Part shown: positions 26,000 through 39,593 of the stretch, piece by piece | How the letters are laid out: each line of letters starts with the position of its first letter | How positions within the stretch are numbered: the stretch's first letter is position 1 | Assembly: GCA_012295275.1 (NCBI GenBank) | Contig: CM022677.1 | Coordinates: 6,891,814 to 6,955,813 of the forward strand | Direction: 5' to 3' | DNA: 64,000 bases | Origin: Chrysomallon squamiferum | Taxonomy: Eukaryota; Mollusca; Gastropoda; Neomphalida; Peltospiridae | Program-made: the position numbers and the translations under genes | Notes under the pieces: model-generated | The model's input: the letters and a program-made list of their open reading frames with translations, nothing else | Database searches by the model: none | What the model was told of the DNA's origin: nothing

Positions 26000-26177
26000 C
26001 AGTTTCAGCAGATGAAGTGACTTTAAAAGATTTTAAACGAGCTCCCTTTACGCAAGTTTGTTTACGCAACTTCCACCAGCTTTGTGTAGGGACGCCAATA
26101 ACACTGTCGTCACAGCGCATAACTGACGTCACAAAACCCGAGCCAAATACGATGGCAGGTGCCCGGAATCTCGGCAT
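26000..26177 (-). CDS. Possible first coding exon, CpG-rich
   Basis: On the minus strand an ATG at 26177 opens 59 codons beginning MPRFRAPAIVFGSGFVTSVM, ending at a GTAATT donor in phase 1. GC content and CpG frequency are visibly higher than in the surrounding 28-kb AT-rich DNA, as at gene starts. The phase matches the terminal exon at 22682-22962. The CRE-like motif falls inside this ORF, so part of it may instead be untranslated leader or promoter. No family recognised. Confidence 0.35.
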
Positions 26178-26195
26178 CTGATTGGTTAAACTAAT
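26120..26195 (-). promoter_or_regulatory. Candidate minus-strand promoter with CRE and CCAAT motifs
   Basis: A perfect palindromic CRE, TGACGTCA, lies at 26124-26131. A CCAAT box (AACCAATCAG on the minus strand) lies near 26179-26188. Both sit in a short CpG-rich island. No TATA box is evident. The assignment rests on motif clustering only. Confidence 0.4.
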
Positions 26196-26318
26196 GTTAT
26201 ATAAACACTGTAGATGTTTTTATTTATTTATTTATTAAATTATTAATTTATTAATTATTAAAAACAGTATAAATTAATTTTATTTTCTAAAGAGATACTT
26301 TTATGATATTAAACTGTA

Positions 26319-26351
<33 letters not shown>

Positions 26352-26827
26352 CTTTGCTAACAAATATTTAAATACTCTGTAAAAATATAGTCTAAGCACA
26401 TTTTAGATATTTTCTCAAAATAGTGTTAGTATATTAAACAGACAGCTTAGTAATTTTACATTACTATAATTAATTCTGAATATAAGATGAGGCCAGGATG
26501 TGATCTCTGAGCCTGTTACTTTATAGATTAACCATAACAGCATTGTTAAAAGTGTGAGTTTTTGTGTGTGTGTGTGTGTTCTTTTATTCAACATTTCATT
26601 CATATTTCATTTTATTTTAATTTCTTAATATTAATTTTTATTTTTTTTTATTTTATAGTGAATGTCTTCATACTCTGGCTGGAAAGGAAGTAATACTTTG
26701 GATGTCAAATGGCAGGTCAAAAACAAAAAATTGAACCTTACTATTATTATTATTAGTAGTAGTAGTTTTAGTAGTAGCAGTAGTAGTAATAGTAGAATTG
26801 TATTACTATTGTTTTTATCATTATTAT

Positions 26828-26830
26828 TAT

Positions 26831-26868
<38 letters not shown>
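26828..26868. repeat. (CTA)n microsatellite
   Basis: A perfect CTA array of about 13 units flanked by ATT arrays. Confidence 0.95.
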
Positions 26869-27247
26869 TTATTATTATTACTATTGTTCTTATTGTTGCT
26901 GTTGTTATTTTATTTTTATTACTGTTATTAAAGTTATTATTACTATTATTTTCATATTATTAGTAGTATTTCTTTTTCTTTCTCATATATCTCCGTTTCT
27001 TTTTCTTTAGCAAGAAATAATATTACACAGTTTATTCTGATATTTATTGATCTACATTTAAATGTTACATGAAATTTATGTTCATAAGTCTTATTTATAT
27101 ACAGTAAAACATTTATTTTATTAAGCAGGTGAAAATTCTGGATTTTATACAGGGAATAGGATGCTGGCAATCTCAGTACACTTTTGAGAGTAAACATTTG
27201 TGAGTGTCTGTGTTTATGTATGTATGTGTTTGTGTGTTATCATGTTT

Positions 27248-27262
27248 GTGTGAGTGTGTGTT

Positions 27263-27302
<40 letters not shown>
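27248..27302. repeat. (GT)n(GA)n compound microsatellite
   Basis: A GT-rich array runs directly into a perfect GA array. Confidence 0.9.
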
Positions 27303-27304
<2 letters not shown>

Positions 27305-28448
27305 GAAAAGTTTTATATGGTAGAGTAATAAGAGAACATTTGGGGTACTTTCTCATCACACAAATACGTTAACACACCACACCCTAGATCTGTACCTACT
27401 GTGTCTTCTGTACAGAGAAATATCTATTTAACTTACTGTTTAGATGTTATAATTACTAATGTTGATATTTATTAAATAAATATAATTTTTTCATTTTCTG
27501 TTATTGCCTTGTTTTTCGTTATTAATGCCACTTTAAGATAAATTTGAATGAACTTTTACGAATGCAATAAACATCTCTACCAAAACCCAGTAACAGTAAT
27601 CTAAATAATCCATTGAAGAAATCTGTGAATATTATTAACAATGTTCATTACGCTTTACTAATCTTGACTTCAGAAAAACAGTTGATTAAAGACGTGCACA
27701 TTTCAGCATCTCTGAAAATGTATCCTTTTTCATACAACTTCAGAATGATTATTGTAAACACTCATTTGACAACATCCGTGATTTCTTCAAGTGAGGATAA
27801 TGTAAATTATGTTAACTCTCTCCCTTGATCGCTGACTGCAAATCATAAAATGTAAATTGGTATATGGAATGTATTTCCATTAGTTTGTATATTTCAGTAA
27901 AAATACTGAGTCCTTTTTTCACATTCACAGTTTACAAAAGATATTTTACTTATACATTCAGATTCAGAAAATAAATTTAAATAGGACAATTTTACTTTTT
28001 TTTATGCAGACAGGTACATATGGATGTATATACACTCGCAGATAATACATATTTCATGTTCTGAAGAGTTTACAAAATAGAACCGTTAATTAAAAGGTTA
28101 GTATGTAGATTGCTTGTTTTTTAAAATGAAGTATTTAGTTTTTATCTCGACAGAAACAATACACTAAGAATAAATCTGATTTCTCTGATAACTTTACGAG
28201 GCCTAATAAAAAATTCGAAGTAATTTTTATATCCGCACTCAGAACAGTTCTAATGGAACTAAGAGAATAGCGTCAAACATATATAGGAAGCTTCCGTTTT
28301 TACAGAAAAATAAAAACTAAATAAAAAATAAAGATATTACTATTGTTGTTATTGTTCTGCTGTTGACAAAAAAGAGGACAAATATGCTTCATTGTTATAT
28401 AGATTATTACTGGTGGAGCGGTTATAGTAATATCTAAAGTAATAACAT

Positions 28449-28785
28449 GCTAATCAGTACATACTATCGTGATTCCAGGGAATTAACTCTGATATTTTTC
28501 AATATAACCTGATATAAATATACGATATTAATAATACGATATAAAATTAACTTTTCTCAACATACTTAATCTACAAACTAAATATCATTGTTCAACCAGC
28601 AATTAATTCTCATCTTTTTCGTTTTATAAGTAATTAAACCGCTTATTTTCATAACGCCATGTAGAATTATCATTTATAACTGTCAGTAATATCTAATAGA
28701 TATGGTTATCAATATTTTCTGTAGTAATATTCAATTCAACGTTATAGTAAAATTACACCTTTTTATTATACGATTTAGAATTAGC
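28449..28785 (-). repeat. Interspersed repeat, inverted partner of 62-421
   Basis: Its reverse complement matches 62-421 end to end with modest divergence. Here the end motif reads AGGGAATTAACTC. See the partner entry. Confidence 0.7.
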
Positions 28786-28850
28786 AAAGTAAAATATTCT
28801 GCCTGACATAAGATTTTAAAATCAAAACATGAAAGAAACGGAATCGAAGA

Positions 28851-29023
<173 letters not shown>

Positions 29024-29279
29024 TTACTCAATAACACAAACATCCAATACAAATAAAATAGGAGAAACAACCGCACGAACAAAAAGAGCAAATATAAAAA
29101 TATAAATACAAACAAAAAAAACGTTTTAAAAACATGATTAAATATGAAACTGTATACTGGAGATCTACAGACATGTTTTAAATCCGAGTTTTAAATAGGG
29201 GTCATGTTTCGTCTTTATTTACTGAGTACGTTCAAGTTAGTTTTACATGTTAAAAATTATTATACTGTTTCTATTAATG

Positions 29280-29620
29280 ACGCCGTCGTTGCCTTCGTAA
29301 CGGAGTTGTTCCTAATTTTAGTGGAGTAGTTCTCATTAGTTTTCAGCGCTTTTTATTAATTATTCCTATTTTCCGAGGGCGCGGATCACATATTAAAATA
29401 TATTATTGTAATGTCGTTGCCGTCGTACTGGCGTTGCCCTTAACGTTATTGGAGTACTCATTATTCTTTTTCGCTTTATATTCGATGTTATTCTTATTTT
29501 GTGACAGTGCGCATCCTGTATTAAAATATATGATTATTATTTCGCTTAATGTCGCCGTCGTTGCCATCGTAAAGGGGTTATTCGTAATGTTTTTTGAGTG
29601 CTTATCATTATTCTTTTAAA
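29280..29620 (+). repeat. Tandem repeat (about 135-base unit), locus 2
   Basis: Three degenerate head-to-tail units have CGTCGTTGCC-like blocks at about 29282, 29413 and 29551. Each is followed by GTTGTTCCTAAT-like and TCATTATTCTTTT-like blocks, then GCGCATCCTGTATTAAAATA. The CpG-containing unit stands out from the AT-rich background and is shared with 4500-4715. Confidence 0.75.
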
Positions 29621-32367
29621 AAAAATCATAAAAACATTACAAAAATATGTAGAAATTTCACTATGCACAATGACATCAGTGACAGACTTTCACTGGAATT
29701 ATCTAATTTATGTATGAGAATGGTTTTTATTTTTACTATGACAGATGAGAAAACATTAATGAAATATACATATTTATATAATCTGTTTTTTCTTTGAGTA
29801 TCTGAATGAAAGTAAAATATCTTATTCAGCCGTCTCTTTCATTCACTTAGCTCTGTCTTTGTCACTGTCTCTAAATTGTCTCAGTCTAATTCTCTGCCTC
29901 ATTCACGTGTTTTATAATTATTTTTATAATTATCTCTTTTTATAATTATTTTATTTATTTGTTGTATTTATTATTATTAATTATTTTATTATTATTATTT
30001 TAAATTTTTGGGCATGGATATAGTCAGAAATTAAAGTGAAAAACAGAACTAGAAGTGACATCACTGTATTTCAAACTCAATGTGCAGCCAGTTAACTAAA
30101 TTTTCAGCATAATCAAAACAGTCTAAAATTCCACCAGAGCGTTAGACAAATTTGAACTGTTGACATCTAGTTTTTTAATGAAATATTTGTTAGAATTGCA
30201 ACAATACAAATAACTTATTTTTCTCTACTATCAGATTTTGCAAAAAAACATATTGTTACTTCACTTAGTATTTTATCAAGAGAGAATAAAAATAACAAAC
30301 TCACATTAGCTATTTCTGAATAAAGAAAATCAATTTGAATTATTTGATTTTTTTAATTATTATTACTATTATTATTTTTATTACCCTTACTGTTGTTATT
30401 ACTATTATTATTATTATAATTACTAATGTATTATTATTATTATTATTATAAATAATTCTGCCTATTCACTGGGTTCCTTCATTTGGAAAAAACTAAACAA
30501 TATTCTTAGCTGAAATAGATGAATTATTTATTGCATACAAATTAACATTAAACATGATAATGCCCATTTACCATCATGATCATGTTTGCTTTATAATGAA
30601 GTAACTATTCACACCAGCCCACAAAACACATTTACATATTATGTCATATTCAGTATGTGCCTTTATAATGTCTTTGTGTACGTTTTTACTGATCTAGGTT
30701 TCCAAAGGGGAGGTTTACATATAATTAAATTTGAATAGATTATAGGCCATCAAATGAGAAATTTATATCATTTAAAATTTATTTAAAATGTTTTGATACA
30801 ATCTATTTTTAATTAATTTTTGTTTTAGACAGGAGCTGACAAAAGGGACATTTACATATATTTAAAACATTTTTAAATTAAACTGTCATGACAATCTATT
30901 CATGAATTATTTTATCATATTGGCAAAAAATACAAAATCTACATACTTGCATATTTAAGGTTAACAAAACATATATATATATAAAATATTTTTAACAGAT
31001 AACTGGGCCAACTAAAGGGAAATTATCTGATTTTTAAAGGTTTTGTTTTGTTTACAAACACAAAGCCTGCTGATATGAAACTCTTTCCAGATGTAATCAG
31101 TTGTAGAAACTGGTACATCTAAACATTCTTTAAGTTTCTACACACATATTATACATTTTATTTCTTTTTATTCTTTCACATCAAGAACATACTCTTAAAC
31201 TGTAAAAGAGAACATTTTGTTTTATAAAGCAAGAATCATCTCTCACTTAGCAAAACAGCACTTTTGAAAAACTATTTATAAAAAATTTCAATCACTTTTC
31301 ATGATGTTAGAATGCCACAAACAATTCAGTGTGATTCTAATTATGCATAATGAAGACAAAATAAGGTTTTGCGTATAATCAGCTAATAACAAATATTTTC
31401 AACACTTGTGAATTAAAAACAGCCGGTGTAATACCATCATGAAACAATTACAGCATTATTCCTTTTAGTTAAATCATTAGGAATGTAACTGGAAAAATGA
31501 AGTGAATATTAATAGTAATAATTTTGATTACAGTAGTAATAGTAGTGGTAGTAATAATAGTAGTGATAATAATAATAATAATAATAATACTGACAATAAT
31601 AATCATAATAATAATAATAATAAACTAGTAATAATAATAATAATACATTTTTTACATTTACCATTTGATATGAGACATTAACTTGAAAGACTCTGTCATT
31701 ATCCATACAGAAATGACTGAAATAATGTTCTTAAACACTTAATTAAAATATTCATACTGTATAATTAACCAATCCATTGAAAATAGTATAATGTACAATG
31801 GTATAAATATAAAATTACAGTAAGATTTATTTTTCATGGTCACTATGAGTGAATTACAAAGTCAATAGTTTAAAAAAGCTAAAATAGATATATCTGTTAT
31901 AAATGATCAATACAGATAGTAAACTACTTTTGATTGGCTAATATGTCTGAGAAAATCATTTTGATTGGTTTAAAAAACAGTTGGTCACATATATGTTTGT
32001 AAATAATATATAAATATCAAATGTTTTATTTTTATGTGAATATTTTTCTTTGGCTGATGTGTAGCTGGTAATTGATTAGGAACTAGATTTAAAGACAGAC
32101 TGGAAAATAAACAAAAATATCATAAAATGAAACATCTCTTGATTTGTTTACCAATTTTATTCTTGAAAACAAATGGTAGTTCTAAATACTGTGTTGTATT
32201 CAAATTCAGCTATAAGTTTCGGGAAGAGAAAACAGAATCATGTGGGTTGTTGTTAACAGGTTTTTAATAATATTTATATTATGTGTATAATCAACATACT
32301 TTTGCTGTTTTAACCTGTCAGGACATCTGACCTTTGACCATGGACAGTGACTGTTCGATGCAATGTT
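29621..32367. other. AT-rich DNA, no gene seen
   Basis: It contains ATT/TTA arrays and an ATA/AGT zone near 31510-31640. The part nearest 32368 may be 3' untranslated sequence of the minus-strand gene. Three loosely similar segments near 30700, 30830 and 31010 (AAAGGGGAGG, AAAAGGGACA, TAAAGGGAAA) suggest a very decayed tandem repeat. Confidence 0.5.
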
Positions 32368-35363
32368 TTAACGCAATAAGTGAACAGGAAATATGGTCCC
32401 ATTGCATGCTTTATCTTCTCTGTGACTTCTGATGTTCCATGCAAGGTGTGTCAGCCAAAGGGACGCAACTTGAGGTTTGTCTGCTTCAGCTTTTTGTTTC
32501 AGTTTTGGTTCACTGTTATTTGAGTTTTGGCTGCAGCTTGTAATAAACAACTTTTTCAGTCTTCACATTTTATGTTAAAAGTGAGAGAAAAACAAAAAAC
32601 AATAATAAAGAATAAAACAAATTCAAACAGACTTTTGATATTTTTCTTTACATAACTGCCAGTTCACAGCAACAAGGTAAGGCTATCAGTATCACAGCCA
32701 ATATTCAAGTATTTGTGAGAAAAAAATTACAAAAAAAAAAGAAAAACAATTATGCCTAGTGTTACTGGTTTATAGATAACACATGAATTATATCTGACAA
32801 AGAACTAAAAAAATAAAAAAATAAAAATATGGTTTGTTAAATGATTATAAAAATATGTAACACGCATTTCAAAATCATTATTGATAAATAATAATGAAAA
32901 TTTAATGGCATTAAGTGAAATATATCTGTGTCATGTGACAGCATCACCAGGTAGATTAATAGTGTGATTGTATAAGTTATACTGTTTAATATTACTTTAC
33001 TTGGAGATAGCTTTTAAAAAGAACAATGAGAACAAAATATGTAGATGAAATCTGATACTTTTCAAATTTAATTACCACTACTACTAATAATTATAATGAC
33101 AATAATAATAATAATTTAAGAAAGAAAATCAAAATCAAAATAGAATATTACATGTATACAAAAAAATTAGCTATTGATCAGATTTTACATTATAAATACC
33201 ACCCTAATAATGATCTATAGCATCTTTAATTTATTGTAACAATTAACCACTTATTAAGATTAATTAAATGCTCTAGATAGTGTTTTGATTGTACATGTAT
33301 GTAATAATACACATGAATAAAGCTTAAACACATAAATCTGAGAATAACAGATTTCAATATTTCTGGTCCATTAAATTTAGCAATGGCTTAATTTAGAGTA
33401 ATAATAATAATAATTAGCAGGGCTTTAAAAATAAGAAAATTAATAAGCAAATGAACAAGCTAATTTAATCTGCAAATAAAGATTTAAAATAAAATTTAAC
33501 AGAAAAGATAATTTATGATATAACAAAATGGTGATTTCTAACTACATTATTAACATCATTATTTTGATGCATATTTCAACATGGTAAACATTCTGAAAAT
33601 TCTGCTTACATTCATGTGTGCACTTTGTCAAAAAATTAAATGTGTTTCTATAACACATAAAAACTGAAATATTTTAGAATTATATTTTATATTATAATTA
33701 TTTAAAACAATAAATTACTAATCTGACTAAATGAAGAAATGATAAATAAGCTTTAAACTAATGGATGATAAAATTAGTTAATTTTGCTTATAAAAATTGA
33801 ACTTAATGAATATGTGATAAATAAATAAATTTATTTTAAAAAAATAATTTATAAAAAAAGAAGGAAACATAAAAATCTAAATATTATATATTCCATGTTT
33901 ACTGGTACCAGCATTTCCTAATAATAAAGAATAACAATATTTTAACAGGCTTGTATACAAAGGATGCCTTACAGAATATTTTTTTTTTTTTTTTTTTTAA
34001 ATTTATCTATGTATCACAAAATATGAGAAATGTAAACTAAAACCTCACAGACTGAGTAAATTAGTGTAAAATGCCGGCATACTCAGTCAGTTAGTGCTTT
34101 TTGTATGGATGAATGATGTTAATGATGGAAAAATAAATATACACATGAAAGAATAACAAATAAATAAATAAAATAATAACAAAGATATAAGAAGAAAAAA
34201 AAATCATAAGATAAAGAAAAAACAATGCTAATGGAAATATGGAAATAATGAAGTATTCTAAGTTATCAGGATATTTGATTTAAATGTAAATTCTGAAATA
34301 AAAAATGTATTATCTTTTAGAAACACTTCATTTATAATCTGATTACTGATAAATATAAACGTGAGTAAAATAAAGAAGAAATATTTTATTTAAGAACATA
34401 CACACCATGTTTTTACTACTTCTTTGTGTCTTTAAAGGTAAACAACAATTCAGCTAATGAAAAAGAAAACCTGTTTCTGCAACGTGAACTGACAGCCTGA
34501 CAAACTAAAAATCTGTTTTTACATATACCTTTCCACAAAAAACAAACATACACCTCTTTTGGTAGATAACATTATTAGTCCTCCATGCAGAACTCATCCT
34601 GGAACACAACAAACCTTGGCCATGCACTCTAACCACTGAGCCAGTCTATCCATCACTATAAGATTAACACAACTGATTAAGTGAATACTTACAGAGTAGA
34701 GTTTGATTTGTTTAGTTCTGGATCTCGACTCAGTTTTGTGAAAGCTAATGAGTACTTGGTGTTTCGTGACATTTGACTTCCATTACCATAGCGAGATGCT
34801 GAATTAAAATTAATAAAAATAATAATAAGCCCTGCAATATCAGCTGTCTGATGAAATAAATCTTCATAAAATTTAACTGATGAGCACTCATTTAAAAAAT
34901 CCTTTAATATTAACTTTCTTTATTGGCAGCTTCTGAAATACTGACATTATATAAGGATCTTTAAAAGCCTGAAAGCATCCATTTTAAATAATACAAATAT
35001 ATTTACATAGGTAAAAGCATTCATCAGTCTGTACACTAAAACTGAATATTACAAATATCAATTTTTCCAGTACAATAACAAATTTCATAAATTCATATAA
35101 TAAAAGATGTAATACAGTTTTTTGGCTGGCAATGTACATTTTTTTAAAGAAAAATCCTGAACCATAACTAAAAACTTTCTCTTTTCTGACCATTCAGAAG
35201 ATGTTAGTTTTATCAAGTGGAAAAAGTTGATGGTACGGTACTGATCACAGAATGTTTTGATGAGGTGTAGATTACATAAAGAATTAGCTGTTCCTAACCC
35301 ATCTTTCAAACATATTTGAAAAATAAATAAATAACAATGAAGCCATAAATATTTAATAACATG

Positions 35364-35422
<59 letters not shown>

Positions 35423-37575
35423 CAACAGAAACCCTGACCTAATAATAAAATAAGAATTTGTCAATTATGAAATATAAAATTTAAAAACAACAACAACACA
35501 TCTGTCTTACTAGATATTAACATTCATAAATTTAATGCTAAATTTTAAAGTTACCATCTGATATATTATTTTATTTACAAAAATAGTGCCAAAAGAAACA
35601 AACCCATGAAATTTGAGAGACTGCAGACAATAGAAACTACAGACAACAGCTACAGTACATCCATCTCCAGTGTATTTTAGTGTGTCTGTCATCACAGGAA
35701 CAGTGACACTGTGTGAAGGCTGGCAGTTCCATCCGGTAACAGGAAAGTTAAATATTTTAAAATAATTATAAAATATTATACTTCTTCTTCTTTTGTTTTA
35801 AAATATAGAAATTTACCACAAAATAATCAAGTCTATATATTCTATAACACAAAAGCTAACAGATTTGGTTTTTTGCCTAGGTTGTCCCTTTAATAAATAA
35901 TGTTACCAAGTGTGAGGGAAGAATTTTCCACCTGTAAAAGTCATGTATCCTGACTGCTGATTCTGTCTGCCGAATCAACAAAATGCCTCAGTGTTACAGG
36001 TTCTTCTTTTACAGAATGATCTGGCAACACACGTCTAGCGGCAAAGTTCATAAAACGTTGCCAAATTAAACAAGTCCCTTTTTTCTTATAAAAGCCTGGA
36101 GATTTTTTTGTTAGGAGAGAAATGTGGAACCATCGCTGTCCCCTAAACACACCTGGTAACTAGTTATTTATATATTTGCTGGTTTTATTGTATTAACCCG
36201 TATGTGGTTGATGTGGCAGATTAAAATATTTCTATTCATCTATATTTGTCTTTACTAGTGAATGTTCAATGTTATGTGAATACTGTATTTAAAAGTGCCT
36301 GTGTTTGTTCTGTTCTAGTATTACGGTATTTATAATATATAGCATATACTGATATTGACCAGAAGAGCAAGCCAACTCAGGTTGTACCTGCCCGAGACAG
36401 ATACACATTTACAACTTAGGGGAATCCCTAAAGCATTATAATGATATTATTAATAATAATAATAAAAATAAAAATTAACAAAACAGCAAATAACTGATCA
36501 TTATTACACTGTTTTATTGTTAATTAAGAATTGTCTCTAAGACACAAAATAAAATAAACTCACAACTCAGAATGCATGAGAATGGTTTCTGTAACAGCTG
36601 ATTCATCCTTCTCCATGATGTAAGTTACCTTTCTAGGCAGCACCTCAATATACTGATATGACCTACATAAAATATTTAACATCAGTAGTAAGTATATAAT
36701 TTATTAATTTTAATAAAAACAATAAATTTTATTATTAATCTACATTTGTCAGACAAACGCATTTTTTCTGCTTATTATCATTTGTTGATATTTCAATTAT
36801 TTTTATCACATTTTAATCATGACGATGATAAAAATTAATATCAATAATATTAATAACCTTAACAATAACAATAGTAGTAGTAGTAGTAATAGTAGTAATA
36901 ATAGTAGTAATAACGCATAAATAGTAAAAATAGCAATAATAACACAACAATAACAGTAACAATAATTTACTATATACATTTTCATCTATTATTGATTATA
37001 ATAAATATAATATTTGTTAATGAGAAAAAGAAGGAATGAATGTTTTATTCAACAACATGTATATAGCATCATATTTTTGCTTTTGCATTTAACACGTTTT
37101 ATGAAGGAATGTGGTAACTATACTGTAGAAAAATGTGTCATGACGGGAAACACAAATTTCTTCATAGATAATTTTCAGAGCATTTATTTTTTCTATTTTT
37201 GATGAATAATTATAAGTATTATACAAAGTCTGAAACGAGGTAATTCAAACAAAATGACAATGCACATAATAACTTTCATAATTAGAATATATATCTTGAA
37301 ATATTTGAATTTTTTTTTAATATTTCACTCACATCTCATTTTTCATATAAATATTCTTTAAAGTAATAATAATAATAAAAAGAAGATGAAGAAAAAGAAA
37401 AAACATTCTGTGGTAAATATATTCAAAACATTGTGGTTTATCGAGACTAGTCTAGCTATTTCTATGAAGCAAATTACTAAGAAACAGAACCGAAAGGAAC
37501 ACATTTGTTTTACCTCATCTAATTTTTCGGAAGGCGAACTTCCTCGATCCCCATATGCAGAGACTGTGTCCAAAC
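32368..37575 (-). CDS. Multi-exon gene, unrecognised
   Basis: Four minus-strand exons have clean borders. 37514-37575 (LDTVSAYGDRGSSPSEKLDE) has acceptor TTTCTAG and donor GTAAAA. 36564-36662 (begins SYQYIEVLPRKVTYIMEKDE) has donor GTGAGT. 34693-34798 (begins SRYGNGSQMSRNTKYSLAFT) has acceptor TTAATTCAG and donor GTAAGT. 32368-32560 is terminal (begins LKKLFITSCSQNSNNSEPKL) with TAA at 32368-32370. The last junction is in phase. The first three do not join in phase, so at least one exon lies unrecognised in each of the two larger gaps, and the 5' end is not located. The product appears polar and basic, without an obvious membrane segment. I do not recognise the family. Confidence 0.5.
35367..35419. 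repeat. (GA)n microsatellite
   Basis: A perfect GA array of about 26 units within the intronic region of the unrecognised gene. Confidence 0.95.
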
Positions 37576-38125
37576 CTAGAAATATATAATATCCTACATA
37601 TGCAACTATATACCACTATACAAATAAAAAAAATTGCAAACAAATTAAATTTACATGGCTGAAATAAGATTTCTTCTTCTTTTTTTCCCCTTTTTTTTCG
37701 CCTCAGCTGATTTCCGCTATCTTTAATATCACAACATGCACGATGTCGACCGAGGTATCACACAGCTGTGGCTAAACACCTTTCAAACAATCAGAGGCTG
37801 AGAACTGTCACAGGATCAGTATACGTACACTTCCCCTACAGAGTAATATTACAATGCGGGATGTGGAACACGGATGAGAGAATGAAAGGAATAAACGAGT
37901 AAACATGCAAAAGAAAATTTAATAGAAAGCTATAACAGTTATAGAAATTATGAACTATGATAGAATTAAAACAAAACAAATATAATTAGAATGAAAAGAA
38001 CGAAACAATAAAAGAACGGGAGACAGAATTAAAACACAGTTAGAAATGGTGTTAGCTTCAGAATTAAGTTCAGTCCTTTCGTTAAGGTTACGTTTAAGGT
38101 ATGTTATGGTTAGGATCAGGGTTAT

Positions 38126-38495
38126 TTAAATTTTATTATCAATGTTACGATAATGTGCAAAAAATAGCTGTCGTCTAGTAGGAATGGCTCTGGATAAGGG
38201 CCAACGGTCTTCTGCCACTCGTCTGGTAGGTGTGAACTCAGAGAGGTGCTGTGGTACTGGAGGAGTCTTGTGTTGCTTGCGTAAACAGCGCTTGGTGTGC
38301 TCCTGGACAGGTAGGCGTGCCTGCACCTTTGTCCGAGCTCGGCTGTGACTTGAGTGAAGATCTGTGATGACTTTTCCAGTGAGTTTGCAGCGTGGTCACA
38401 CATGGTGTATGAGATTTCAGTCATCAGGTGCGTGAACGACCGGGTTCAGTCATATCTGCCGTAGTGCTGAGTGTAGCCACACAACCTACAAAGAC
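38126..38495 (-). other. GC-richer segment with degenerate open frames
   Basis: Base composition here is close to balanced against a strongly AT-rich background. A minus-strand frame contains MTEISYTMCDHAANSLEKSS and continues about 100 codons. The same frame extends upstream across one stop (GRYD then TGA) to a possible acceptor near 38485. A second minus-strand frame is also open. It may be a decayed transposon piece, an exon or a gene-start island. I do not recognise it. Confidence 0.3.
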
Positions 38496-38786
38496 ATAAT
38501 ACAACACTAATTAATACCAGAATATGAAGTCATTGGGAAATATTGATATTCAAACCTTAGACCCATCATATAATTTTTTACTGTGATCTGAAGAAATATA
38601 CAAGAATTTCCCGCCCCTCCAATTAAATCGCATTTATTAACACATCATTGCATTTAAGAAATTTAAAATATATATAAAATCATCTACAGTATATGCACCC
38701 ATATACATACCAAGACTGACTTTCTTGGAGTACTTCCACCAAATCTTCTGTATTGATATCAAGGGTAATCTGGGAAGCCATATACA

Positions 38787-38855
38787 GGGATAGATCTGAA
38801 GATAAGATAAAGGGATAGATCTGAGGATAAGATAAAGGGATAGATCTGAGGACAT
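38787..38855. repeat. Three-copy 25-base tandem repeat
   Basis: The unit GGGATAGATCTGAGGATAAG plus ATAAA repeats at 38787, 38812 and 38837. Copies differ by single bases. Confidence 0.9.
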
Positions 38856-39577
38856 AAAGAGAAGAGATTACCCTTTGAATGGGTCAATTAGAGAATGGCT
38901 TCTTAAATGGTTTCTTCAAAGAAAATGATAATTGAGACATTTAAAGAACCCATTGGATAGGTCAAGGACTCAATGACAATTAAAACTCAATTGGGCAATT
39001 TAACTGGGAAACTGACTTATGTTAGAGAGATGTAGAGATAGAGATTGACATAGTATTTATGGTGAAACATATGGATTATCAATTGGGGAATGATAATTAA
39101 TGGGTGAAAGAGCTGCATATTTATGATGAGTATTTAAGAAGCATTAAAAATATTGTTTGGCAAAAACATAATTTGAAATACCTTTAACATATTTAAAATA
39201 GGAATTTTAGTAAAAAAAAAAAATGTAATGTTTCTTTCTTTCCGTTTCTTTATTTTTTTCCTGTTAATTTTTTCCGTTTCTTTCTATCCTGTTGCATTCT
39301 TTCCCAGAACCATATTTTTAGTACCATTTTTTTTTCTCAACTGTTTTAAATCCTGACATCTGCAAAATCAAACCCATTGGATTTTATCTAAAAACAATAA
39401 ATGGAAAATCATGCTAAAATTGTTATAATTCATATAATTTAAAACAAACAAACAACAACAACAAAAAGATAGTCTTTGTGCGTGTTTTTTTTTTATTATG
39501 TATATATTGATCAAAATCTGTTTTTGTTGTCTGTCAACCAGCAAAAGATAATCTGACATAATCATTATATAAATACA

Positions 39578-39593
39578 GAGTTATTTCCCTTAG
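39578..39593 (-). repeat. Solitary copy of the GAGTTATTTCCCTTAG end motif
   Basis: This is identical to the right end motif of the 57-kb repeat copy (57695-57710). No matching left end was found nearby. Confidence 0.6.

Larger units (their letters stand above)
26200..28448. other. AT-rich intergenic DNA with microsatellites
   Basis: It contains ATT, AGT, CTA, GT and GA arrays. I saw no exon with convincing borders. The open frames around 26660-27010 are translations of the CTA/ATT arrays. Confidence 0.6.

Noticed and set aside
30700-31020. Possible series of short plus-strand exons after TTTTAG/AACAG acceptors
   Set aside because: The segments resemble each other (a decayed tandem repeat) and lack donors and open frames.
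35941-36150. 69-codon minus-strand frame considered as the missing exon of the gene at 32-37 kb
   Set aside because: Its best acceptor does not agree in phase with the upstream exon (an immediate stop results), and it has no donor.
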